This document shows positions 25,075 through 34,232 of a stretch of 52,585 nt of DNA, in pieces. The notes under the pieces are model-generated. The model made no database searches. It had not been told where the DNA came from and worked only from the letters and a program-made list of their open reading frames with translations. Within the stretch, counting starts at the first letter, position 1. Each line of letters opens with the position of its first letter. The stretch covers positions 1 through 52,585 of the forward strand of contig NZ_PRLH01000190.1 of NCBI RefSeq assembly GCF_003013815.1, in the 5' to 3' direction. Source of the DNA: Cyanothece sp. BG0011 (GTDB lineage Bacteria > Cyanobacteriota > Cyanobacteriia > Cyanobacteriales > Microcystaceae). A program made the translations under genes and the position numbers.

Positions 25075-25302
25075 ACGAACAATGGAACTGGTATTTCATT
25101 AGGAACTTTTCAAGCACCTCCATTAAACTTTCAACAAAATAATATTTTGTTTATGGGAATTGTTAGTACAGATGAAGACATATTATCTGTAAGATTAAAT
25201 AGGGATTTAGTCCCTGATGGAATAGGTTTAGATAATCTACGCTTTGTAGAACCTATAGAAGCTATACCAGAACGTCTAGAACCTCAAACTAGCCAAAGCT
25301 AA
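25075..25302 (+). pseudogene. 3' remnant of an exported (PEP-CTERM/anchor-type) gene
   Basis: A 75-codon open stretch without a start codon, preceded in frame by TAG. It reads GTGISLGTFQAPPLNFQQNN, then VSTDEDILSVRLNRDLVPD and IGLDNLRFVEPIEAIPER, like the end of secreted beta-sandwich proteins just before a PEP-CTERM anchor, but no anchor helix follows. It is followed by a terminator. I read it as a decayed gene fragment; it fills most of the 430-bp gap between brnA and the next gene. Confidence 0.55.
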
Positions 25303-25335
25303 GAAGAAATAGAATTTAATACCAAACTTGTTTAT

Positions 25336-25363
25336 AAACCCTACTGTAGATAGGGGTTTTTTT
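25336..25363 (+). terminator. Rho-independent terminator after the gene remnant
   Basis: AAACCCTA and TAGGGGTTT pair around a short loop, with one bulged G, and are followed by a run of T. It serves the plus strand, downstream of brnTA and the remnant at 25302. Confidence 0.65.
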
Positions 25364-25446
25364 ATGTTTTCAAAGACCACATAACTGTTCTGAGGTATTA
25401 AGCTAAAATAATCAATAAATGTACTATATGCGATCGCCTAAAACCT

Positions 25447-25656
25447 ATGACTGAACTTCTCGAAAAAGTCATCACAGAACTAAAAAAACTTCCTCCCCAT
25501 CAACAAGATGCGATCGCTTCTCGTTTGATGGATGAACTTAAACCAATTGTAAATAATCAGCAATTACGGCCATTTGGTTTATGTGCTGGAGAATTTACTG
25601 TTCCAGAGAATTTTGATGATCCGTTACCAGAGGATATTCTAAACGCATTTAAATGA
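25447..25656 (+). CDS. Orphan antitoxin-like protein (partner of PIN toxins)
   Basis: 69 residues. Helical N-terminus (ELLEKVITELKKLPPHQQDA) and the characteristic C-terminal RPFGLCAGEFTVPENFDDPLPEDIL, which in cyanobacteria usually sits directly upstream of a PIN-domain VapC toxin. Here the next gene is 15 bp away on the opposite strand, so the toxin is missing. A HIP1 site lies in the coding region and a second just upstream. Probably a solitary antitoxin. Confidence 0.75.
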   Translation: MTELLEKVITELKKLPPHQQDAIASRLMDELKPIVNNQQLRPFGLCAGEFTVPENFDDPLPEDILNAFK

Positions 25657-25671
25657 TATAAACCAATATTA

Positions 25672-26658
25672 TCAACTAATATAAAAGTTAAGAACTAAAC
25701 CCAAAACTAAAATTAACTGTGCTGTCAAAATAAATATATAACTAGCAAACTTAATGCGTATTATTCCGAGCAATAAAATTAAACTAGAAATGTTAAACAG
25801 AGAATTTAATAGTAAGAAAACTAAAGCAGAACCATATAACACAGAAGATAAAATAGGAACTAAAAAATAAGCTGAACCCAGGGAATTAAGAGAGATTACT
25901 AAACCAAATAATATCATAATCAATATTTGATTTAAAGGGTTTTCTCCCCATTGAAACAGTTGTGCTTGAGGGATAAAAAACTGAAAAACAGTAGAGATAG
26001 CGATTCCAACTGTAAGAATACTTCCTAATTCAATAAACTCTTTAATTATATTCTCAAAAAACCATAAAAATTGTTGCCAAATTCCTACAGAAGTCCTAAT
26101 ATTACCTTGATATTCATAAATTAAATTACCAGCACGATGAAACGGTTGAAAATCCTCTGAAGGTGTTAAAATAGTCCCTGAATTAACCAAACTAGAACGA
26201 CTTTTAAGAACAGAAGATGACTCATCTATCATGACAGATTTTTCTGGATAGGCACTAAAAACTAAACCTACCATAATAGCAATTAACCACGCCCCCAAAA
26301 TTCTTAAAAATACCAATCTAGGATGATCTCCTAAAACTTCCCAACTATTATTAATAACAAAAGGGTTAACGGTAGGGGAAGCAATAAGAAAGCTAATACA
26401 TAAAGGAATGGGTAAACCTTGCAATAACAATCGTCTTACAATGGGAATATTGCCATATTGTCCCACAGGAAGCAAAAACCCCAAACTACTACCAATAATG
26501 ACGGCTAAAATACGAGTCCGGGGTAATTTATTAACCAATTGATGTTCATCAACAAAGACTAATAACCCACTAGACACAACAATACCCAAGAGAAGAAAGG
26601 GTAAAGCAATTAGCAGGTTACTGACAAATAAAGTATAAATATAATTCAGTTGGGACAT
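25672..26658 (-). CDS. Permease of the ArsP/PF03773 family
   Basis: 328 residues with about eight TM segments in two halves joined by a soluble loop (about 145-200). LLPVGQYGNIPIVRRLLLQGLP and FLIASPTVNPFVI are the conserved first-half signature; ILFGLVISLNSLGSAYF is the second-half counterpart. The family is called predicted permease; some members export methylated arsenicals, others relate to small organic or metal substrates. The Cys of the CP motif typical of ArsP is not seen here. Tandem 7-bp repeats lie directly upstream. Confidence 0.8.
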   Translation of the reverse strand: MSQLNYIYTLFVSNLLIALPFLLLGIVVSSGLLVFVDEHQLVNKLPRTRILAVIIGSSLGFLLPVGQYGNIPIVRRLLLQGLPIPLCISFLIASPTVNPFVINNSWEVLGDHPRLVFLRILGAWLIAIMVGLVFSAYPEKSVMIDESSSVLKSRSSLVNSGTILTPSEDFQPFHRAGNLIYEYQGNIRTSVGIWQQFLWFFENIIKEFIELGSILTVGIAISTVFQFFIPQAQLFQWGENPLNQILIMILFGLVISLNSLGSAYFLVPILSSVLYGSALVFLLLNSLFNISSLILLLGIIRIKFASYIFILTAQLILVLGLVLNFYIS

Positions 26659-26666
26659 ATTTAAAA

Positions 26667-26699
26667 GAAGTCAGGAGTCAGAAGTCAGAAGTCAGAAGT
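26667..26699. repeat. Tandem heptamer repeat gaagtca
   Basis: About 4.7 copies of G(A/G)AGTCA in a row (26667-26699), 9 bp upstream of the permease start. It could affect translation or mark slipped-strand variation, as it lies in the 5' leader of that gene. Confidence 0.75.
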
Positions 26700-26778
26700 G
26701 TAATTTATAGTTGAGGACTCTAACTATCAGCTAAAATTAATAGTAAGAAATAATACCATACACTTTCTAGCGGAAACG

Positions 26779-28236
26779 TCAAGACATTTTTTTTGCATTG
26801 GCTGCTTCTCCACAGGTTCGAGGAGTGGGAAAAAGTTTACCAGGGTTGGCTAAATTATCGGGGTTAAACACTTGTCTTACCCATTGCATGGTTTCTATGT
26901 CGATATCATTAAACATATAGGTCATATATTCATTTTTATCCGAACCAATACCATGTTCTCCTGATAGACTGCCTCCTAATTCTACACAAAGTTTAAGAAT
27001 TTCTCCCCCTAATTTTTCTACTTCTTCCCATTGTCCAGGAATGGAATTATCATACAAAATTAAAGGATGTAAGTTACCGTCACCAGCGTGAAAAACATTG
27101 GCAATTCGATAACCATGTTTTGCCCCTAATTGGTCAATTTTTTCGAGAACATTCGCCAGTTGGGTACGGGGTACTACTCCGTCTTGAACAAAATAGTCAG
27201 GACTAATATTACCCGCAGCAGCAAAGGCCGCTTTTCTGCCTTTCCACAGTTTTAAACGGGTTTCTAAATCATTGGCTGCGGTAATTTCTCTTGAGCCATT
27301 TTGACGACAAATTTGAGCAACTTTTTCTTTATAAGCTGCCACTTCAACCCCTAATCCATCTAACTCGACTAATAAAATGGCGGCAGCATCTCGTGGATAA
27401 CAATTTGTTTTCACTGTATCTTCTACCGCATTAATAGAGAAATTATCCATAATTTCCATACCAGCAGGAATGATACCCGAACTAATAATATCAGCCACCG
27501 CTTGTCCGGCAGATTCAACATCCGTAAAATCAGCTAAAACAACGCAGATTGTTTCAGGGGTTTTGAGAATCTTTAACGTGATTTCTGTTGCTATCCCTAA
27601 CGTTCCTTCCGACCCCACAAATAAGCCGGTTAAGTCATAACCTGGCATTTCAGGAATACTACCCCCAACTTCGATAATTGACCCATCAGGAATAACTAAT
27701 TTTAAGCCTAAAACATGATTGGTTGTCACCCCATATTTTAAACAGTGAACGCCTCCGGAATTTTCGGCTACATTACCCCCAATCGAACAGATAATTTGAC
27801 TCGAAGGGTCCGGCGCGTAATAAAAACCGGCACCACTGACTGCTTGAGTGACCCAATTATTAATGACCCCTGGTTGCACCGTCACCCGTTGATTTTCTAA
27901 ATCAATGTCGAGTATTTGTTTCATGCGAGCGGTGACAATTAAAACACAATCTTCGACCGGTAACGCGCCGCCGGATAGACCGGTTCCGGCTCCTCTGGCC
28001 ACCCAAGGAATTTGATAATCATGGCAAATTTTAACGGCCGCGGCCACCTCTTCTGTGGTACGAGGTAACACGACGACTGCTGGCCGTTGACGGTAAGCGG
28101 TTAAGCCATCGCATTCGTAGGTTAATAGTTCTTCTTTGCGACGAACAACTCCGTCTTTACCAATAGCTGCTTCTAAGGCTTTGATAACCGGTCGCCATTT
28201 TTTATCGGTGTCGTTAAAAATTCGATTTAATAACAT
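26779..28236 (-). CDS. glcD: Glycolate dehydrogenase/oxidase subunit GlcD
   Basis: 485 residues. FAD-binding type 4 (PCMH) domain in the N-terminal half: VVLPRTTEEVAAAVKI, RGAGTGLSGGALPVED (dinucleotide loop) and CSIGGNVAENSGGVHCLKYG; then the FAD-oxidase C domain ending GGSLSGEHGIGSDKNEYM. It oxidises glycolate to glyoxylate in photorespiration. No glcE or glcF is beside it, which is usual in cyanobacteria where the Fe-S partners lie elsewhere. The start ATG at 28236 gives the usual length. Confidence 0.92.
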   Translation of the reverse strand: MLLNRIFNDTDKKWRPVIKALEAAIGKDGVVRRKEELLTYECDGLTAYRQRPAVVVLPRTTEEVAAAVKICHDYQIPWVARGAGTGLSGGALPVEDCVLIVTARMKQILDIDLENQRVTVQPGVINNWVTQAVSGAGFYYAPDPSSQIICSIGGNVAENSGGVHCLKYGVTTNHVLGLKLVIPDGSIIEVGGSIPEMPGYDLTGLFVGSEGTLGIATEITLKILKTPETICVVLADFTDVESAGQAVADIISSGIIPAGMEIMDNFSINAVEDTVKTNCYPRDAAAILLVELDGLGVEVAAYKEKVAQICRQNGSREITAANDLETRLKLWKGRKAAFAAAGNISPDYFVQDGVVPRTQLANVLEKIDQLGAKHGYRIANVFHAGDGNLHPLILYDNSIPGQWEEVEKLGGEILKLCVELGGSLSGEHGIGSDKNEYMTYMFNDIDIETMQWVRQVFNPDNLANPGKLFPTPRTCGEAANAKKMS

Positions 28237-28327
28237 GGGGTTATGATTGATTCTTGTGTTTTATTGTAGCTGATTTCTTCGATCTCAGGGAATAAATAGC
28301 TTACTAATTAATAATTTAAAAATTAGG

Positions 28328-28777
28328 TTAATTCTCTTCTGCAAACATTGCCTGGCGTTTATTAGCAATTGGCCAATCTTCATTTTCTCCGCCAACAATT
28401 AACTTTTTAATAACAATTAATTCTTGACTTAATTGAGTCAAAGCATTGATCAAAATATCAAGGGCAATTAAATCACTGGTGCCGAGATCAAACCAACAAC
28501 GACCCCATACCCCTTCGTATTCAAATTCTGCCATATTGTGCATGGGGGCCATCATCATGTCATCGGATACTTTGGTATCGTAATCCATATAACTGATTTC
28601 AACCCCCATGTCTTGCACTTGCAGATTTTCAGCATTAAACCCGCCCAATTTACCTAAATAAAACCAGGAATTAAAGACCTCTTCTACATACTGTCTTTCC
28701 ATAGGAGAAGGGACAGTTTCAAACTCTAACCAAATCCAGAGATCAAAAGGATTAAACTCTCTAAATTGAACTTCCAT
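28328..28777 (-). CDS. DUF3531 family protein
   Basis: 149 residues, acidic. MEVQFREFNPFDLWIWLEF at the N-terminus, then EVFNSWFYLGKLGGFNAENLQ and FEYEGVWGRCWFDLGTSD are the conserved blocks of DUF3531, a family of cyanobacteria and plastids (from memory). Soluble, no known activity. It starts 30 bp after the CPBP protease stop on the same strand and may be co-transcribed with it. Confidence 0.85.
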   Translation of the reverse strand: MEVQFREFNPFDLWIWLEFETVPSPMERQYVEEVFNSWFYLGKLGGFNAENLQVQDMGVEISYMDYDTKVSDDMMMAPMHNMAEFEYEGVWGRCWFDLGTSDLIALDILINALTQLSQELIVIKKLIVGGENEDWPIANKRQAMFAEEN

Positions 28778-28807
28778 ACAACCGTAAATATTAACTGAAA
28801 CAACTCA

Positions 28808-29377
28808 TTAAGAAGACGCATCACTGGTTCTATTATTAAACTTCCAGAGCGCGCTGGATAGCCAATTCGTAATAATATGAGCGGTAATGGGAACTAATAG
28901 ATTATCAGTCATGATCGCACTATAACCCAAAGCAAATCCCACTAGGGTGGCCCAAACGACATAAGGCCATTGTTGGGAACCACTTAAATGTAATACCCCA
29001 AACACTAAACTCGATAAAATAACCGCTAGTAAATCGTATCCTAGAGCCGGTAACATGACCCCACGAAACAATAATTCTTCACTAAGGCCAGGTAATAAAC
29101 CTAACCAAATTAAATCGGGCCAAACTAAAGGTTTTAACACCAATTCTAGGTAAGCATCGGCACTTTGACGATAGGCTGGCCACAGCCGATAAACGATACT
29201 ACTCGTAGCAATGATCACACCAGCTAAAGCAGCCCCATAGAGTAGCCCATCAGTGGACAATTGAATTTTGATTAAAGCAATGGAGCCAAAGTATTGCCAG
29301 ACTTTAGCAATAATCAACAAAATAATGGCCGTTACTCCCATCACCACTAAAATTTGGGTACGGGTTAACGGTTCCAT
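28808..29377 (-). CDS. CPBP (CAAX/Abi-type) intramembrane metalloprotease
   Basis: About 189 residues with six TM segments. Catalytic motifs: PGLSEELLFRG (EExxxR, glutamate base and Arg), SSLVFGVLHLSG with FxxxH, and NLLVPITAHIITNW with the final HxxxN. This set defines the CPBP family, which cleaves prenylated or other membrane substrates. I prefer the ATG at 29377 (MEPLTRTQ), 16 bp after the upstream gene; a longer frame from 29443 would overlap DUF3326 by 50 bp. The substrate is unknown. Confidence 0.88.
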   Translation of the reverse strand: MEPLTRTQILVVMGVTAIILLIIAKVWQYFGSIALIKIQLSTDGLLYGAALAGVIIATSSIVYRLWPAYRQSADAYLELVLKPLVWPDLIWLGLLPGLSEELLFRGVMLPALGYDLLAVILSSLVFGVLHLSGSQQWPYVVWATLVGFALGYSAIMTDNLLVPITAHIITNWLSSALWKFNNRTSDASS

Positions 29378-29393
29378 ATCAGAGGAATTTGGA

Positions 29394-30446
29394 TTAGTCA
29401 CAGGCTTGAGAAATAGAGCGAACAACAGGACGTAAGGCATCAATGCTTATGCCGGCTTTATGAGCGGACAAAACACCCAACGCCTCTAAATACGAGTTTA
29501 CCGTAATTGCCTCCATTCCCAAGTCTTTAGGGGTAACATTCAAGGCCGTTGTATTATCCGTAACGGTGATGATACGGGTGTTACTTTGACTCAAACTGAG
29601 TATGGCACTACCACCACAAGCCGTCTCAGGAATGACCAGTGCATCCACTTGATCAGACCAGATACTATAGGGATGAGGTTGAGTAACCAATTGAGGCGCA
29701 CGACTTAACCCCACTAACACACAGGGTAAAAACGTATAGCCTAACTCTTCGGCTGCAGCCCGAGGGGAGATGGTCTCATCTACCGGTAACGGTTCTAGGG
29801 CGGGCGCATGGGCGCAGGGAAGACGAAATTCACGGACAATGAGGTGAGAAATCACCGCTTCTGCACCGGCTAAGGGATCAACCCCTTGGCCATGACGATA
29901 ATTATCTAAGACTAAACTATCAATATCATCAGGAAATCGAGCCACAACGGCGATCGCCTCGGCTTTACTTTGAGTGATCAATTTTTCGGCAGCCCTCAGT
30001 AAACTATCGGGGTGGCCAATGGTTCCCCAACTCGCCCCAGAATGGGCTGTACGCAATTCTACTTGTAAGGGGCTATCTGTGACCACATAGTCGGTTAAGG
30101 TCAGTCCTAGGGTGGCTCTAGTGGCATCTGCTGCTTGAAGATGACGGGTTCTTAACTCCGGTTCGATGCCTCGATCCAAAATGAGTCCCACTCGGTTTTG
30201 ATGAACAGGGTTTAAACCCCAGTCTCCTTGAGCAAAGCGATCTAAGCTGTACCCTTCGACATAAAAAATATTGTCGAGGGGCCAATAGAGTTGCGCCCCG
30301 TTGAGAACATTGGGATGGGTGATCAGGCGATCGCAGACTTTGGCCATGGCTTTGGCTACGGGTAAAGCATCCCCTGCATAACCGCCAATGGCCGCCCCAA
30401 TGCCAGTGGGAACGATGAGTACAGCCGTATAAGGACGATGATTCAA
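29394..30446 (-). CDS. DUF3326 family protein
   Basis: 350 residues. VLIVPTGIGAAIGGYAGDA opens the protein, with YWPLDNIFYVEGYSLDRF, the His-containing SGASWGTIGHPDSLLRA and PETACGGSAIL further on; this is DUF3326, restricted mainly to cyanobacteria and plants. The function is unknown. The start is TTG at 30446, directly after the TAA of the 58-aa gene, with AAGGAT 8 bp before it, so translation is likely coupled. It ends 16 bp before the CPBP protease start. Confidence 0.85.
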   Translation of the reverse strand: MNHRPYTAVLIVPTGIGAAIGGYAGDALPVAKAMAKVCDRLITHPNVLNGAQLYWPLDNIFYVEGYSLDRFAQGDWGLNPVHQNRVGLILDRGIEPELRTRHLQAADATRATLGLTLTDYVVTDSPLQVELRTAHSGASWGTIGHPDSLLRAAEKLITQSKAEAIAVVARFPDDIDSLVLDNYRHGQGVDPLAGAEAVISHLIVREFRLPCAHAPALEPLPVDETISPRAAAEELGYTFLPCVLVGLSRAPQLVTQPHPYSIWSDQVDALVIPETACGGSAILSLSQSNTRIITVTDNTTALNVTPKDLGMEAITVNSYLEALGVLSAHKAGISIDALRPVVRSISQACD

Positions 30447-30623
30447 TTAATTATCCTTAGTAACAATGGCTTCGACTTGGGCCGTTTGTTTGTCTTTATC
30501 TACCTTGGTTATCGCCCAGCGCAGAGGTTCCCCTTCTTCTTGTAAGGCCGCTTCTACGGCTTCTTTGGTGGTTAAGGGGGTTTGTTGAAGATCGATTTCG
30601 GCTTCAATAAAGTGGGTTGTCAT
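30447..30623 (-). CDS. Small conserved-looking 58-aa protein upstream of DUF3326
   Basis: ATG at 30623, TAA at 30449-30447, 58 residues, MTTHFIEAEIDLQQTPLTTK at the N-terminus, then EAVEAALQEEGEPLRW and KQTAQVEAIVTKDN. It is acidic and has the codon pattern of a real gene, with a beta-alpha-beta flavour. The stop abuts the TTG start of DUF3326 with no spacing, so both form a coupled unit. I do not recognise a family. Confidence 0.75.
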   Translation of the reverse strand: MTTHFIEAEIDLQQTPLTTKEAVEAALQEEGEPLRWAITKVDKDKQTAQVEAIVTKDN

Positions 30624-30788
30624 AATTGGTTTGATCTCATAACTTACAGATAATGATCAGTTTATCAGTCTTCTTAACCTAAATTTATCGACAAAGTTAT
30701 ACAAAAAATAACATGAACGCTAACACGAAAACTAACATCCTTCCTTTATTCTGGTAATCAAGAGAGCAAAGACCGATTTAGTAAACCC

Positions 30789-31472
30789 ATGACAGCATAT
30801 AGTTTTTTAGAGCAAAAATCCCATTCTTTAGCTGTGACACAAACAACTTACCCCTTTAACACCTTTCATCCTTCGATTAATAGTAAACTTAAGCGAGGCA
30901 TCGATATTATTGGGGCATTAGTCGGATTAATGATAACCCTTATGATTGCTATTCCTATTCTGGTAATCATGGCCATTTCTGACCCTGGCCCCTTACTTTA
31001 CAGCCAAGTTCGTTGCGGTTTACATGGCCGTCCCTTCCGCATTTGGAAATTCCGTTCTATGGTGGTTGATGCCGATAAAATGAAACATTTAGTCAAAAAT
31101 GAAGCCGAGGGACACATTTTTAAGAATACTAAAGATCCTCGTATTACCTGTTTAGGGGCTTTTTTGAGAAAAACCAGTCTCGATGAATTTCCCCAATTTT
31201 GGAATGTTTTAATGGGAGATATGAGTTTAGTGGGAACTCGTCCTCCTACCGTAGATGAAGTGGAAAAATATGACCCTCATCATTGGCAACGCCTTAATGT
31301 CAAACCTGGGATAACCGGCGAATGGCAAGTCAATGGGCGCTCTAGCGTTAAAAATTTTGAAGATATTGTCAAACTAGACCTTAGCTATCAACATAAATGG
31401 TCTTTATGGTATGACCTCCATTTGATTGTTAAAACTGTCCTAGTTGTCTTCAATAAAACAGGTGCTTACTAA
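30789..31472 (+). CDS. Undecaprenyl-phosphate sugar-1-phosphate transferase (polyprenyl glycosylphosphotransferase)
   Basis: 227 residues, the short (WbaP/WcaJ C-terminal) form without the N-terminal TM and CoA-like domains. One TM helix at about 37-63 follows KRGIDI. Catalytic blocks: SDPGPLLYSQVRCGLHGRPF, WKFRSM, then LRKTSLDEFPQFWNVLMGDM and GTRPP, followed by VKPGITGEWQVNGRS. It loads the first sugar phosphate on undecaprenyl phosphate to start a polysaccharide repeat. It faces a glycosyltransferase gene (31555), suggesting a small glycan locus. Confidence 0.92.
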   Translation: MTAYSFLEQKSHSLAVTQTTYPFNTFHPSINSKLKRGIDIIGALVGLMITLMIAIPILVIMAISDPGPLLYSQVRCGLHGRPFRIWKFRSMVVDADKMKHLVKNEAEGHIFKNTKDPRITCLGAFLRKTSLDEFPQFWNVLMGDMSLVGTRPPTVDEVEKYDPHHWQRLNVKPGITGEWQVNGRSSVKNFEDIVKLDLSYQHKWSLWYDLHLIVKTVLVVFNKTGAY

Positions 31473-31554
31473 TTTTCTTTCTCTTTGGTAACTGGCCTCA
31501 CACAACACAATCTTATCCAATTTAACCGAACACCTATTCATTCATTAATAATTA

Positions 31555-32718
31555 TCAACAAAACGGTTCTAGAATTTGAGATAAAATTGTGGCCATTGAC
31601 TGTAAACTGTATGCTTGAATGCACCTTTCTCTTGCTTTTTGACCTTTGCTTTGTGCTTCTTCTAAATGATTGAAAATCCAGTCAATCTGATGGGCCAACT
31701 GTTCAGGGGAACTGGGATCAACTAAGTAACCGGTATCCCCTAAAATTTCAGGAATATCCCCGACTTTAGTGGCTAAAATTGGTTTTCCCATGGCCATCCC
31801 ATCGGTTAACTTGATGGGAAATTGCGCTTCAGACGTACTGGTTAGTTTTTGAGGAACCACAACTACATGGGCGGCTGCGACAATTTCGGGCATCTTTTCG
31901 GGAGGTTGTTGGGGTAATTTAATAATCCAATGTTGCCATTTATTGAGTAAGTTATTGACATAACCATCTTCAATCACTCTTCCACCCACTAATACTAATT
32001 TTAAATCTGCCCAATTGAGTAAATCCATAGCTTTTAGTACATCTTCAATCCCTTTGTGGGGTCTAACTGTTCCAGGAAACATTAAAATTTTATAGTCAGA
32101 CAGTCCATACTGTTTTCTACTTTTTTGGGGGGAAAAGTGATCAGGATTGAAGCGAGTTATATCTTTCCCGTGAGGTAAATAAGTTCCTCCATATTTATTG
32201 CTTAAAAATTTAGTATTAATAGTAATAGCATCTGCATATTTAATTAGTTTTTGAGTCCATTTTAAATACCATTGATATTGGGGATTTCTAAATACACCAT
32301 CAGGTTTAATGATATCTCTTAACAGTTGTTTGGGTTTAACATAATATTTCCAGTTATCTCCCCCAAACCAACTCATTTCCCAATCATCAATATCTAAAAT
32401 AACAGGTTTACGACTCTGTAGCTTTTTTAATATAGCAATTCCTAAGCTAGTGGGTCTAGGTTTCACCGCATAAATAATATCCCCATCAATTTTTTGCAAT
32501 AATTGCCAAATCTTTAAAATAAATTGAGGATAATCACTACCTGGTATCCATTCAACCTTTAAATAAGAAGGTGGTGGTGGATAAAGGGGTTGACGGAAAG
32601 CAAACCCCAAAACTGTTACATCATAGTCGAGTTTTTGCAAAACTTCCGCTAATAAATAAACCCGAGTCCCCCCTCCTCCCGATAAATCTGGTGCCAGCAC
32701 AGAAATTTTCTTTTTCAT
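31555..32718 (-). CDS. Glycosyltransferase, GT4 (group 1) family
   Basis: 387 residues. N-terminal KKKISVLAPDLSGGGGTRVYLLAE with the Gly-rich acceptor loop, then FPGTVRPHKGIEDVLKAM and FPIKLTDGMAMGKPILATKV in the donor half. The usual first Glu of E-x7-E is replaced by a KLTDGMA block seen in some GT4 enzymes. It is convergent with the sugar transferase at 30789. Likely extends the lipid-linked glycan started there (inference). The donor sugar is unknown. Confidence 0.85.
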   Translation of the reverse strand: MKKKISVLAPDLSGGGGTRVYLLAEVLQKLDYDVTVLGFAFRQPLYPPPPSYLKVEWIPGSDYPQFILKIWQLLQKIDGDIIYAVKPRPTSLGIAILKKLQSRKPVILDIDDWEMSWFGGDNWKYYVKPKQLLRDIIKPDGVFRNPQYQWYLKWTQKLIKYADAITINTKFLSNKYGGTYLPHGKDITRFNPDHFSPQKSRKQYGLSDYKILMFPGTVRPHKGIEDVLKAMDLLNWADLKLVLVGGRVIEDGYVNNLLNKWQHWIIKLPQQPPEKMPEIVAAAHVVVVPQKLTSTSEAQFPIKLTDGMAMGKPILATKVGDIPEILGDTGYLVDPSSPEQLAHQIDWIFNHLEEAQSKGQKARERCIQAYSLQSMATILSQILEPFC

Positions 32719-32880
32719 TGACTTTAACAGATAATTTTAAGAATTAACATCATTTTCTTTGAGTTTTGTATGATAAAGACTACAACCCTTAATGTCAATA
32801 AAGATCAATCAGAATTGAGTTAAAGAATTTGTAAAAGTCATAACAGAAAATATTATCTAAAAGATGCTTAATGATTCATA

Positions 32881-33201
32881 TTATTTAAGTTGCTGATTTA
32901 ACCAACTTAGATACCCTTGACTTCCTTCTACAATCGGTAAACTAATAATTTCAGGAACATCATAAGGATGAATTTCAGTGATGGTATTTTCTAGGGTTTG
33001 ATAATTGTTTTGGCTACTTTTGATTAAACAAATCCATTCTTCATCGAGACAGAGTTCATTTTTCCAATAATAATGACTACTCATAGGGCCTAGAATTTGA
33101 ATACAACCTGCTAGTTTTTTTTCTAACAAAGTTTTAGCGATTTGATGGGCATCTTCTTTATTTGATGTTGTTGTAATCACAACAATAAAGGGTGAATCCA
33201 T
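32881..33201 (-). CDS. cutA: Divalent-cation tolerance protein CutA
   Basis: 106 residues, the normal size of the trimeric CutA1 fold. FIVVITTTSNKEDAHQIAKTL, KLAGCIQILGPMSSHYYWKN and EIHPYDVPEIISLPI are all conserved. Related proteins bind Cu(II) but their cellular role is debated. Monocistronic; the 160 bp on each side show no gene. Confidence 0.93.
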   Translation of the reverse strand: MDSPFIVVITTTSNKEDAHQIAKTLLEKKLAGCIQILGPMSSHYYWKNELCLDEEWICLIKSSQNNYQTLENTITEIHPYDVPEIISLPIVEGSQGYLSWLNQQLK

Positions 33202-33359
33202 AAACGATTTTTATATCTCACTTACAGTTAACTTTGAATATTGAACAACTAACAATCTAGATTATACCAGAATAAAATCAAGTGACCATATAATGGTTCT
33301 GCATTTTGTCATAATGAGTTACAATTTTCTCGAATCTATTTATTTTAAAAGATTAGCTT

Positions 33360-34232
33360 ATGGTGACATCAAAATCTACAGTGGGGCGTTTTTCCCGTTT
33401 GAGTCTTGCTCAAAAATTAATGTATCTTGGTGGATTAATTACATTATTTTGGTTATTTATCGCCTTATTTGCGCCTATTTTACAAGCAATTGGCTTTCTG
33501 CAAGATCCCACGGATTTATTAAGTAATATTCCTGGAGAATCTCCGAGTTTCCGTCATTGGTTCGGCACAAATGTTAGAGGATATGATGTATTTTCTCGGA
33601 CGCTTTTAGGTTCACAAGCAGCTTTAAAGGTGGTTTTTTTAGCCACCTTTTTATCCATGTTAATCGGTGTACCTCTTGGCTTGATTAGTGGATATTTAGG
33701 GGGAAAAACTGATAAAATATTATTGTTTTTCATGGATACTATTTATACTATTCCTGGTCTATTATTGTCCGTAACTTTGGCTTTTATTTTGGGACGGGGA
33801 ATTTTGAATGTAGCCATTGCCGTTAGTATTGCATACATTCCTCAATATTATCGAATCGTTCGTAATCATACCACCAGTGTTAAAAATGAGTTATTTATCG
33901 AAGCAGCAAAAGCCATGGGAGCAACCCCTACCCGTGTTTTATCTCGCTATTTATTTTTAAATGTTATTCAAAGTGTTCCAGTAGTCTTTACCTTAAACGC
34001 TGCTGATGCTATTTTAGTATTAGGGGGTTTAGGCTTTTTGGGGTTAGGATTACCCGAAGAAGTTCCAGAATGGGGTCATGATCTCAAAGAAGCCTTACCG
34101 GACTTATCAACCGGTATTTGGTGGACAACTTTATTCCCTGGAATGGCCATGACATCGATGGTTGTGGGATTATCTTTTATCGGGGAAGGGATTAGTGAAA
34201 TGTTTAACCCGACTTTACGCAATAAACGATGA
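33360..34232 (+). CDS. ABC transporter permease, DppC/OppC type
   Basis: 290 residues. An N-terminal TM segment at about 20-45 is followed by HWFGTNVRGYDVFSRTLLGSQ, the OppC-type pre-domain signature, then five TM helices with the EAA loop (EAAKAMGATPTRVLSRYLFLN). Such permeases pair with a DppB subunit, two ATPases and a peptide-binding protein; none is adjacent here. The stop overlaps the thiL start by 4 bp (ATGA), an unexpected functional pairing but tight co-translation. Confidence 0.9.
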   Translation: MVTSKSTVGRFSRLSLAQKLMYLGGLITLFWLFIALFAPILQAIGFLQDPTDLLSNIPGESPSFRHWFGTNVRGYDVFSRTLLGSQAALKVVFLATFLSMLIGVPLGLISGYLGGKTDKILLFFMDTIYTIPGLLLSVTLAFILGRGILNVAIAVSIAYIPQYYRIVRNHTTSVKNELFIEAAKAMGATPTRVLSRYLFLNVIQSVPVVFTLNAADAILVLGGLGFLGLGLPEEVPEWGHDLKEALPDLSTGIWWTTLFPGMAMTSMVVGLSFIGEGISEMFNPTLRNKR

